Source: CAYSCZ01 sp051155775 (GTDB lineage: Bacteria; Bacteroidota; Bacteroidia; Cytophagales; Cyclobacteriaceae). Taken from it: 64,000 bases of DNA. The notes beneath the pieces are model-generated. The model ran no database searches. It was not told the origin of the DNA and saw nothing but the letters and a program-made list of their open reading frames with translations. Positions 8,421-15,954 of the stretch are shown one piece after another. Numbering within the stretch: the first letter of the stretch is position 1; each line of letters starts with the position of its first letter. The DNA lies in assembly GCA_051155775.1 (NCBI GenBank), contig DAXETV010000013.1, positions 1 to 64,000 on the forward strand, written 5' to 3'. The position numbers and the translations under genes were made by a program.

Positions 8421-10227
8421 TTTTATTGGAAAAATCACCTCGTAAGCTTCTTAATCTTTTTCTGGCTTCAGCTGTGTAAATAGAACCTGGATATCTTGTT
8501 AAAAAATCTCTATAAATCTCTTGAGCCATATTTATATTATTTATTCGCTCTTCATATATCTTGCCCGTCAAGAAATAAGCATCATCACTGTATATATCGT
8601 AATTATATTCTTCATTTATAGCTTCAAGATACTTAATAGATTTATTAAAATTTCCGGTAGTTAAGTATATATCAGCAAGTTTCCAGTAGATCTCATCTGT
8701 TAACGAATGGCTGGGATAATCCTTAAGCATCTGTTTAAGCCTCGCTATGGAGGTATCCAATTTATTTTGATACACCAGTAACTCAATAGAAGCAAATTCT
8801 TTCATAGCAGTATCTGTTTCACTTAATATTGTGTTATCATTAATTAATATGCTCATTGCCAATGCGTCATTAGCGATCTCCCTTGTGGTGGCTAATTTGA
8901 GAATATCTATATGATCCTTTGCTAATGCAAAATTTCCTGTGTAATAATTTAATTTAGCATTTTTTAATTTTGATAAATAAGCAATTTTCGAATCTTTATT
9001 TGTTTTTTCAACCTGGGCGTAATACAGTGTTGATTCCCAGGGCATCTCTTTCAAAAGATAAATATCTCCCAGATCAAGCTTACATTCTGATCTTAAAGAA
9101 TTATCAATTTGTGGGCTTTCAATTATTTCAGTGAGGATATCAATTGCTTTATCCAATTCATTTAAATAGAACGCATATAAATGTGCTTTCGATCTTAATG
9201 CTTGTAAACTGGTGATATTAATTCCAATATCAGATACCAGTTGATCATAATCTTCGATTAATGAGTATATCTCTTCTTTATTAACTGGATATGTATTTTT
9301 TATTTTTTCTTCTTTGGATTTTAAGAGAAGCCGTTTTGATTTTACATAGTATCTTCCATTTGGATAATTTGTTGAGAGATGGTCGAATATATCGATAGCA
9401 TCCTCATAGGATTGGTTATCCAAAGCTATATTGCCAACACTAAAGATCTTGGCGCCACCCGTGTTAAACTTTTTATCATAAGCCTTAGCTTGCATAAAGG
9501 CGCCAAAAAAGTTTTTCTCCTGAAGGTTCAACCATATCAATAAATCGCTATAGGTGCTAGAATTGGTTTCTTTTTGAATTCTATAAATGAGCTTTTGTCT
9601 TAGAATATCAAAATATTCCTCATCAACAATGATGTTTTGAAGTATTTTTTTGACGTAATTCAGGTTACTTTGTTTTTCTGAGGCAAAATTTAAATACTCC
9701 TCCATCATCAATTGACTATCACCATTTATATTATAAAGATTAGCAAGTTCTAGCGCATACTTATTGTTATCACCTGTACTGTTTCTTGCCTGTATATAGA
9801 CATCTATACTTTTATCAGTATACTGTTTTGATTGTAAATATTGAGCTGCTGTCCTTAGCTTAAACTGATTGGTTCTATATTGTTCGATAAGGTTATTTAT
9901 AGATTTATTAAACACATCTATTTTCCCTTCTTTATCCAACACGATTGACCTGTCAATTTGATATGAAATATTATTAGGATAGGCTTTGATTACTTTATTT
10001 AAATATTTGTCAGCTGCTTTGTAATCTTTAAGCTCAAGAAGTATAGAAAAATAATTTGGATGTATAAGTGGTATATTATCTTTCCTTTTAGCTGCTTGAT
10101 TGTATAAATCCAATGCTTTTTGATATTCTCCATTTATATAATATTCATTGGCCAATAATATATCAGTATTCTGAGCCTGTACTCCAAGGCTAAAAAAAAC
10201 ACTTATTAATAAAAGTATATTTTTCAT
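8413..10227 (-). CDS. Secreted tetratricopeptide-repeat protein
   Basis: A 604-residue exported TPR protein. Starting at the internal ATG at 10227 gives a clean signal peptide (MKNILLLISVFFSLGVQAQ); an ATG three codons upstream is the alternative. The mature part is a chain of helix pairs with TPR spacing: NEYYINGEYQKALDLYNQAA at the N-terminus and EIYWKLADIYLTTGNFNKSIKYLE and FLTGKIYEE at the C-terminus. The last repeats, with DFLTRYPGSIYTAEARKRLR, resemble BamD/YbgF-type envelope TPRs. It probably acts as a periplasmic scaffold. It lies directly beside the candidate replication origin. Confidence 0.8.
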   Translation of the reverse strand: MKNILLLISVFFSLGVQAQNTDILLANEYYINGEYQKALDLYNQAAKRKDNIPLIHPNYFSILLELKDYKAADKYLNKVIKAYPNNISYQIDRSIVLDKEGKIDVFNKSINNLIEQYRTNQFKLRTAAQYLQSKQYTDKSIDVYIQARNSTGDNNKYALELANLYNINGDSQLMMEEYLNFASEKQSNLNYVKKILQNIIVDEEYFDILRQKLIYRIQKETNSSTYSDLLIWLNLQEKNFFGAFMQAKAYDKKFNTGGAKIFSVGNIALDNQSYEDAIDIFDHLSTNYPNGRYYVKSKRLLLKSKEEKIKNTYPVNKEEIYSLIEDYDQLVSDIGINITSLQALRSKAHLYAFYLNELDKAIDILTEIIESPQIDNSLRSECKLDLGDIYLLKEMPWESTLYYAQVEKTNKDSKIAYLSKLKNAKLNYYTGNFALAKDHIDILKLATTREIANDALAMSILINDNTILSETDTAMKEFASIELLVYQNKLDTSIARLKQMLKDYPSHSLTDEIYWKLADIYLTTGNFNKSIKYLEAINEEYNYDIYSDDAYFLTGKIYEERINNINMAQEIYRDFLTRYPGSIYTAEARKRLRSLRGDFSNKIN

Positions 10228-10590
10228 GTTACCCATTTGTTAACTTATCCACTGTGTTAATAGCAAAATAAAATTTAAATAAATATATAAGATATTATTA
10301 CTAACGATGTTGATATGTTTATAACTGTTTAATATGCTGTCTTTTGTTGAAAATTAACGCAGCCCTAGTATATATAAAGAAGTTATCCATATGTTAACGC
10401 ATTGATTTATAAGTATTTATTTATTTATTAACAAATATAAAGATATTGTGGATTACTACATTTGAGGATATTAATTTGTGGATATTCTGGATTCAATAAA
10501 CACATACAAATAATTACTTATACGGATAGGTGACAATTGCTATTTTATTTTCTTTTATCAACAACTTATTGTAATGTTATCTACATATTA
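10228..10590. other. oriC: Candidate chromosomal replication origin (cluster of DnaA-box-like sites)
   Basis: The only gene-free stretch above 300 bp in the window. It is very AT-rich and holds six sites that differ by one base from the DnaA box TTATCCACA. On the plus strand these are TTATCCACT (10245-10253), TTATCCATA (10383-10391), TTATCAACA (10555-10563) and TTATCTACA (10577-10585). On the minus strand they are TAATCCACA (10447-10455) and ATATCCACA (10477-10485). The AT tract 10405-10447 with repeated TTAT could be an unwinding element. A rough hand estimate for random sequence is about 0.1 such sites. mnmG (gidA) and two parS sites lie within 5 kb. Against it: no exact box, dnaA is not here, and gene strands do not diverge at this point. 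Confidence 0.5.
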
Positions 10591-12348
10591 TCAAAAAGAA
10601 AGATTAATATTTTCGTTTTCCCAGTTAGGTCTTACTTCAATAAAATCATCATAGAAAATGACTTGTTCAGCTTCAATTTTTTTTAAATAGTTCGGATAAT
10701 TAAATGTACCGTCATTATTGTCATCATTAACAATCCTTATGGTATAATTTCCTGGCTTAATAAGATTGAATTCGTAATTTTCTTCGTTGTAAATGCTCTC
10801 TACGACATTGTATTTATCATCAACTAACTGAATAAAGTAACCAGGCGAATCAGTGGTTATGCTACCTCTTATAACGCCACGGTTTTCAGGATTTTTAAAA
10901 TTATAGGAAAAGCAACCAACTTCTGATGAATCCTGATCGATTGATATGAAGGCAGCTTTTTTAAGACAAAGCTTAAATGAGGGATAATCTATATCCTTAC
11001 TTGTTTTTCTTTGTTTGGTAAGTTTTGTTTTCTTATTCGGCAGACTATCTAACTGATCGACCATAGTACTTGTATCTTTTTCTAAAACCATATAATTTTT
11101 AATGCTATCATTATTTATGGCGGTATAGATAGTTGCAGATAGATGATTATTAGAGAGTTTAACCTGGTTAGAATCGACTTTGTCTATTAATATTGAATCT
11201 ATCTCTAAACTAAGACTATCAAAAAGAACAGTGGAGATAGGTTTGGAGAATGTAAGATGAAATGTGGGATTATCATCTACAACGCTATTATCTTTAGGTT
11301 TGATAGTATATTCAAGTTTAGGATTTTTTCTTTTACTTTCATCAAAGCGTATATATGCGGTATCAGTGATTGTGTTCCTTAATGAATCGGAGGCAGCATA
11401 AATTAAATATGAGGAATCAGATGCTTTTAGATTGGATGTGTTGTAGAACCTGACTATTTCATTGTCCTTTAAGAAAGAATATCTTATCGGATGTAAAATG
11501 GAATCTGTCTCAATGATCTCGATATCAGCTATATATTTACTAAAAAATATTTGGTAGTTGGGACCGACCTGGTTTTTATTGGTAACTTCTAATGGTCGGG
11601 AATCTATTTTTACTACTTTAATCGATAGTGAATCTTTTGTATTGAGTGGATTAACGGTCTCTGAGATGAACCCATGTTTTTCGGTCACAAACTCTGCCCT
11701 GAAATTTTCATTTTCATCTACAAAGGCATAAATATTATAATTTATATCCTTTAGGTTAGTGAAGTTAAAAACACCATATTTATCGGAGACTGTAAATATT
11801 CTAGGACGCGAGTTAACAATATTCAACGAATCATTCTCAAAATATAGTCCTACGACAGCGTTATCAACGCTCTTATTGGTTAGTAATTCCTTGACGTTAC
11901 CTTTTAATTTGAGAGAATCAATAAAATCTCCTGTACTAAAGGCTAAACTTAAATTTATAGCACTGTTACTTTCAGTGATATCTGTTATGCCATCTGTGAA
12001 ATTAAATATATATGTGGTGGAATCTTTAAAATCATTCTCGAAGGATAAAGTAATTACGTTCTTTTTAATTTTTGTTTTAAAGCTACTCTCAAAGTTAGGA
12101 TTGATTATAAGTTTGGATCTTAGATTTCTTGCCTGGATATATTCATCAAATGTTAAGGTAATTTCTTTGGTATTAACGTTTGTTTCACCTTGAGCCGGTA
12201 TGGACTGAAGTAACGTAGGGGGTATGGTATCTTTAGGACCACCAGTAGGTGTACCTTGATTAGCACAGGAATTGAATAGGGTATCTATTATTGCAAGAAC
12301 TATAATTACCTTAAATACTGATACATATGATTTATTTGGTAATGACAT
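10591..12348 (-). CDS. Ig-like (SbsA/Big_5-type) domain lipoprotein
   Basis: A 585-residue exported lipoprotein of a type common in Bacteroidota. Starting at the ATG at 12348 gives a short hydrophobic signal ending in the lipobox LFNSC; an ATG six codons earlier is possible. The sequence after the Cys (ANQGTPTGGPKDTIPPTLL) and the following TNVNTKEITLTFDEYI are the hallmark start of an SbsA Ig-like domain. More beta-rich regions follow, including a carboxypeptidase-regulatory-like stretch (YGVFNFTNLKDINYNIYAF). The C-terminal YTIRIVNDDNNDGTFNYPNY resembles a metal-binding beta loop. It overlaps the upstream methyltransferase gene by 17 bp. The molecular role is unknown. Confidence 0.8.
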   Translation of the reverse strand: MSLPNKSYVSVFKVIIVLAIIDTLFNSCANQGTPTGGPKDTIPPTLLQSIPAQGETNVNTKEITLTFDEYIQARNLRSKLIINPNFESSFKTKIKKNVITLSFENDFKDSTTYIFNFTDGITDITESNSAINLSLAFSTGDFIDSLKLKGNVKELLTNKSVDNAVVGLYFENDSLNIVNSRPRIFTVSDKYGVFNFTNLKDINYNIYAFVDENENFRAEFVTEKHGFISETVNPLNTKDSLSIKVVKIDSRPLEVTNKNQVGPNYQIFFSKYIADIEIIETDSILHPIRYSFLKDNEIVRFYNTSNLKASDSSYLIYAASDSLRNTITDTAYIRFDESKRKNPKLEYTIKPKDNSVVDDNPTFHLTFSKPISTVLFDSLSLEIDSILIDKVDSNQVKLSNNHLSATIYTAINNDSIKNYMVLEKDTSTMVDQLDSLPNKKTKLTKQRKTSKDIDYPSFKLCLKKAAFISIDQDSSEVGCFSYNFKNPENRGVIRGSITTDSPGYFIQLVDDKYNVVESIYNEENYEFNLIKPGNYTIRIVNDDNNDGTFNYPNYLKKIEAEQVIFYDDFIEVRPNWENENINLSF

Positions 12349-13216
12349 AGACCAAGCTTGATGCAAGTAGTTTATTTTTTTTAGAATATTTAAATGATTT
12401 ATACCCTTGTGTTAACCCTCTGATAAAAGCTGGTCTTTCATCAAGTATGTTTTGACTGATTATTGAATAAACAAAGGAATCTGTGTAAACCGGGACGGTT
12501 TCTAACAATTTAAGTTTGTTCTTTTTTAAAAACTTCTTAAATGAGTTTACTTCAAAAAGATAAAGATTTCTAGGGATATTTAAGCCTGCCCAATTCTGTT
12601 TATAATTTTTAAAATCGTATGATTCTTCATTAGGAAGTTTAATAAAGAGTTTGCCTTCCTTATTTAATCTTTTCTTGATTTTTTTTATCATACTTTTTAG
12701 GTCATAAAACTGGGGAAATACCTCCCATATGGTGATTGCATCAAATTTTTGATATTTTTTAATTTCATCAAATGAGGTAACTGCTGATATATAATGATGG
12801 GTTTTTAGATGATCTTGACCTTCAGTTAAGTATGTGGTTTTCCAGCCTTTATTAGTAACTTTTTTAAGAAAATTAAGCGTTTGGGGGTGAATATCAAGTA
12901 ACGTACCTGTACAATTAGTGTAGTAATTTTGTATAAGGTTGGTATAGAATAAGTTATTTGATTTATAGATATATTCAAGAATTAATTTTTCTATGAAATT
13001 TAGATGAATGTTATAAGGATAATTTTTATGGGGAATATTTCCAAAGTATTTTATTCTGTTCGATTGACTTGGTCTTGGATTTACAAATAAAAGATTACAG
13101 TTGTTGCACTTTACCAAGGCAAAACTCTCCTCAGAATGCAAATAATCATTACATATTAGATAATTATGAAAGTTATCCGATTTACAGGAAGGGCATTCAT
13201 CTAATCTTTCATACAT
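12332..13216 (-). CDS. Class I SAM-dependent methyltransferase with N-terminal zinc-ribbon-like segment
   Basis: A 294-residue protein. Residues 8-40 hold two CxxC pairs (CPSC and CNNC) that should form a zinc ribbon, followed by LLFVNPRPS, the usual lead-in of this subfamily. The central part is a class I methyltransferase fold: GTLLDIHPQTLNFLKK in place of the GxGxG motif I and FDAITIWEVFPQF as the post-II segment with the DAI(T/V)xWEVxEH theme. Motif I is unusual because it lacks the canonical glycines, so SAM binding should be confirmed. The gene starts 1 bp after mnmG ends, so it is in that operon. The substrate is unknown. Confidence 0.75.
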   Translation of the reverse strand: MYERLDECPSCKSDNFHNYLICNDYLHSEESFALVKCNNCNLLFVNPRPSQSNRIKYFGNIPHKNYPYNIHLNFIEKLILEYIYKSNNLFYTNLIQNYYTNCTGTLLDIHPQTLNFLKKVTNKGWKTTYLTEGQDHLKTHHYISAVTSFDEIKKYQKFDAITIWEVFPQFYDLKSMIKKIKKRLNKEGKLFIKLPNEESYDFKNYKQNWAGLNIPRNLYLFEVNSFKKFLKKNKLKLLETVPVYTDSFVYSIISQNILDERPAFIRGLTQGYKSFKYSKKNKLLASSLVYVITK

Positions 13217-13217
13217 T

Positions 13218-15071
13218 TTACTTACCGAGGTAAACTAATAATATTGATATATCTGATGGCGATACGCCACTAATTCTTGAAGCCTGGCCAATTGTTTTTG
13301 GTTTTATATTAAGGAGTTTTTCTTTGGATTCATTTGACAATGCTTTGATTTTTTGATAATCGAATTCAGGATCAATTGTGAAATCTTCCAGTCCTTTTAT
13401 TTTATTAACTAATTGCTGTTCTTTGGCAAGGTAGTTTTCATATTTTATTTCAATGGATGCTTGTTCTATGATCTCGTCATCAAATAATGAGCTTTGATGT
13501 ATAAAATTCTTAATAAGATTTGATAGTTCTATTTCAGGTCTTTTCAATAAACTATAAAGTGAAGTTTTTTCTTTTATGGTTGCTGTATTATTACCCATAA
13601 GAAATTCATTTATTTCATCTGGTTTTAATTTATATTCTTTTAAAAAGTTAATTGCATTTCTGGTCCGCTCTTTTTTGTCAACAACTTTATTAAACCGTTC
13701 TATATCTACTAAGCCTATTTTATTAGCTATAGGTGTTAACCTCAAATCAGCATTGTCCTGTCTCAGAAGTATTCTGTACTCAGCGCGTGAGGTGAACATT
13801 CTATAAGGCTCATCTGTTCCTTTGTTGATAAGATCGTCAATAAGCACACCTATATAGGCATCCGATCTATTTAATATAAATTCGTCTTTATTATTAATCT
13901 TATGATGGGCATTGATACCTGCAATTAATCCTTGACATGCTGCTTCTTCATATCCAGTGGTACCATTAATCTGACCCGCAAAAAAAAGGTTATGAATTAG
14001 TTTGGTTTCGAGGATCAGTGAAAGTTGAGTGGGTGGAAAGTAGTCATATTCTATAGCATATCCCGGGCGAAACATTTTTGCATTTTCGAAGCCGGTTATT
14101 TTCCTAAGCGCTTTCAACTGTACTTCATCAGGTAGTGATGTTGAGAAACCATTAATATAAGTTTCGATGGTTTCCCACCCTTCTGGTTCTACAAAAATCT
14201 GATGTCTGTCCCTTTCTGAGAATCTATTGATTTTATCTTCAATGGAAGGGCAATACCTGGGGCCAATGCCTCTTATTCTACCATTAAACATAGGGGATCG
14301 ATCAAAACCGGTTTTTAGAATATCATGTACCTCAGGGTTTGTATAGGTTATATAACAGCTTTTTTGTTCCTGCGGTAGCGGTGTATCAGTATAAGAAAAT
14401 TTTGATGGTTTATCATCCCCTTTTTGTTCTTCCATCAAACTATAATTTAAAGACCTGCCATCAACACGCGGTGGTGTACCTGTCTTCATCCTACCGGATT
14501 TGAATCCAAGATCAACTAATTGTTCAGTTATACCTTGAACCGCTCTTTCACCGCTTCTTCCACCGCCTAATTTTTTTTCACCAATATGTATTATGCCATT
14601 TAAAAATGTACCATTAGTCAGAACAACAGCCTTACCATAAAAGCGTTTCCCAAGGCTGGTAACCACACCCCGCACGGTTTCTTTTTCAACAATTATTGAA
14701 GAGACCATTTCTTGCCAGAAATCTATATTTGATGATTGTTCTAAGAGCAAACGCCATATTTCAGCAAATCTCATTCTATCATTTTGTGTCCGCGGGCTCC
14801 ACATGGCAGGACCTTTCGATTTATTTAGCATCCTAAATTGTATTGCTGAATGGTCGGACACTATACCAGAATAACCCCCAAGCGCATCTATTTCTCTTAT
14901 AATTTGGCCTTTTGCTACACCACCCATGGCAGGATTACATGACATATGAGCTATGGTATTCATGTTCATAGTGATTAATAGCACCTTCGATCCAAGGTTT
15001 GCGCTTGCAGCTGCAGCTTCACATCCTGCATGACCACCACCAACAACGATAACATCATAATTCGTATCCAT
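13218..15071 (-). CDS. mnmG: tRNA uridine-5-carboxymethylaminomethyl(34) synthesis enzyme MnmG
   Basis: FAD-dependent partner of MnmE. Together they install the carboxymethylaminomethyl group on U34 of certain tRNAs, which tunes wobble decoding. At 617 residues it has the family's length. The FAD-binding motif is VVGGGHAGCEAA, followed by CNPAMGGVAKGQIIREIDALGG, KSGRMKTGTPPRVDG, CPSIEDKI and the C-terminal IKPKTIGQASRISGVSPSDI. The ATG at 15071 gives the usual MDTNYDVIVVGGG start, and an ATG two codons upstream is also possible. Two parS palindromes sit directly upstream. mnmG (gidA) is a classic origin-neighbour gene in many bacteria. Confidence 0.97.
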   Translation of the reverse strand: MDTNYDVIVVGGGHAGCEAAAASANLGSKVLLITMNMNTIAHMSCNPAMGGVAKGQIIREIDALGGYSGIVSDHSAIQFRMLNKSKGPAMWSPRTQNDRMRFAEIWRLLLEQSSNIDFWQEMVSSIIVEKETVRGVVTSLGKRFYGKAVVLTNGTFLNGIIHIGEKKLGGGRSGERAVQGITEQLVDLGFKSGRMKTGTPPRVDGRSLNYSLMEEQKGDDKPSKFSYTDTPLPQEQKSCYITYTNPEVHDILKTGFDRSPMFNGRIRGIGPRYCPSIEDKINRFSERDRHQIFVEPEGWETIETYINGFSTSLPDEVQLKALRKITGFENAKMFRPGYAIEYDYFPPTQLSLILETKLIHNLFFAGQINGTTGYEEAACQGLIAGINAHHKINNKDEFILNRSDAYIGVLIDDLINKGTDEPYRMFTSRAEYRILLRQDNADLRLTPIANKIGLVDIERFNKVVDKKERTRNAINFLKEYKLKPDEINEFLMGNNTATIKEKTSLYSLLKRPEIELSNLIKNFIHQSSLFDDEIIEQASIEIKYENYLAKEQQLVNKIKGLEDFTIDPEFDYQKIKALSNESKEKLLNIKPKTIGQASRISGVSPSDISILLVYLGK

Positions 15072-15082
15072 ACGCATAGGAA

Positions 15083-15098
15083 TGTTTCACGTGAAACA
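15083..15098. promoter_or_regulatory. parS: parS centromere site 1 (perfect 16-bp palindrome)
   Basis: TGTTTCACGTGAAACA, identical to the widely conserved ParB-binding parS palindrome. ParB loads here and spreads or slides to organise the origin region for segregation. It lies between the mnmG start and ybeY, 12 bp upstream of the mnmG ATG at 15071. Such sites are nearly always near the replication origin. parA and parB themselves are not in the window. Confidence 0.88.
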
Positions 15099-15107
15099 TA
15101 AAAACAA

Positions 15108-15125
15108 ACGTTCCACGTGGAACGT
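15108..15125. promoter_or_regulatory. parS: parS-like site 2 (18-bp palindrome)
   Basis: ACGTTCCACGTGGAACGT, a perfect palindrome with the parS core GTTCCACGTGGAAC. Its centre is 26 bp from the centre of site 1, about two and a half helical turns. The outer bases differ from the strict consensus (CG instead of TG at the left end). The two sites together form a compact ParB loading cluster. Confidence 0.78.
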
Positions 15126-15127
15126 AT

Positions 15128-15553
15128 TTAAAATTCACACAAAGATAAGTACCCCTCTTGTTTTTCAAACATTAAGATTTCATCAACCTTTTCTTTATCG
15201 TTATATCCAATTAGATGGAGTAATCCGTGAATGATTACTCGGAATAGTTCGTTTTCAAATATTATATCATATGTTTTCGCGTTTTCGTAAACTCTTTCAA
15301 CGCTAATAAATATATCTCCTGCTATTCTATCATTCTCATCGCTACTGTCGAAAGTAATAACATCGGTATAATAATCGTGACCCAGATATCTGATATTGAC
15401 ATCAAGAATTTTTTGGTCAGAGCATAGTATTATATTTAGTGTGTCTAATATTTTTTTTTCTTTTTGGATTATTGTTTGAATTAATTCAGTTAGTTTCCTT
15501 TTGTCGTTTAGTGTATATTCCACATCCTCACAGAAAATATTTATTTCTGCCAT
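15128..15553 (-). CDS. ybeY: Endoribonuclease YbeY (16S rRNA maturation / ribosome quality control)
   Basis: A 141-residue UPF0054-family metalloenzyme involved in 16S rRNA 3'-end maturation and ribosome quality control. The zinc motif near the C-terminus is HGLLHLIGYND, i.e. H-x3-H-x5-D, where the third ligand is Asp rather than the His of E. coli YbeY; from memory this is common in Bacteroidota. Upstream, VNIRYLGHDYYTDVITF corresponds to the conserved N-x-x-YR-x-x-D-x-x-TDVLSF block. It overlaps the upstream ATPase gene by one base (TAATG), so the two are translationally coupled. parS sites separate it from mnmG. Confidence 0.93.
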   Translation of the reverse strand: MAEINIFCEDVEYTLNDKRKLTELIQTIIQKEKKILDTLNIILCSDQKILDVNIRYLGHDYYTDVITFDSSDENDRIAGDIFISVERVYENAKTYDIIFENELFRVIIHGLLHLIGYNDKEKVDEILMFEKQEGYLSLCEF

Positions 15554-15954
15554 TAACCAAGGTAGAATGAAAGTTCAACTTCGCTGCCATCATTCTTAAA
15601 GCAAACTTCATCACTGAGGTGTTTCATTAAGAAGATGCCCCTTCCCCCAGGCTTATCGATATTTTCTGGTGAGGTAGGATCAGGAAGTTCTTTATAATTA
15701 AAACCATCGCCTTCATCTTTCACAGAAAACTTTATCATACTATCAATAAGGTCTAAGCTCAGATAAACGTTCTTCCTGGCATTTTTTTTATTACCATGAT
15801 TTATTGCATTGTTGACAGATTCTGTTACAGCTATCATTATGTTACCATAGATGTCATCATTTAAGCTGTACTTTTCTTTTGCATTGTCAATAAAGCTTTC
15901 AACGATCCTAATATTTTCTTCAAGAGATGGGAATTGTATTTTAATTGAGTTCAT
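15553..15954 (-). CDS. RsbW/SpoIIAB-like ATP-binding protein (anti-sigma-type serine kinase fold)
   Basis: A 133-residue stand-alone GHKL ATPase domain. It shows the N box (VTESVNNAINHGN), the G1 box (VKDEGDGFNY) and the G2 box (GGRGIFLMKHLSDEV). Family members are anti-sigma factors and serine kinases of partner-switching systems, but many are of unknown role. The ATG at 15954 is chosen; one four codons upstream is also possible, and both overlap the end of the DUF4175 gene. No STAS-domain antagonist or sigma factor is adjacent. A SpoIIE-type phosphatase that could belong to such a system is encoded at 56 kb. Confidence 0.85.
   Translation of the reverse strand: MNSIKIQFPSLEENIRIVESFIDNAKEKYSLNDDIYGNIMIAVTESVNNAINHGNKKNARKNVYLSLDLIDSMIKFSVKDEGDGFNYKELPDPTSPENIDKPGGRGIFLMKHLSDEVCFKNDGSEVELSFYLG

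Noticed and set aside
11759..12193. A 144-residue plus-strand frame
   Set aside because: It is antisense to the well-supported Ig-like lipoprotein gene and has Leu/Ser-rich low-complexity sequence with no motif.
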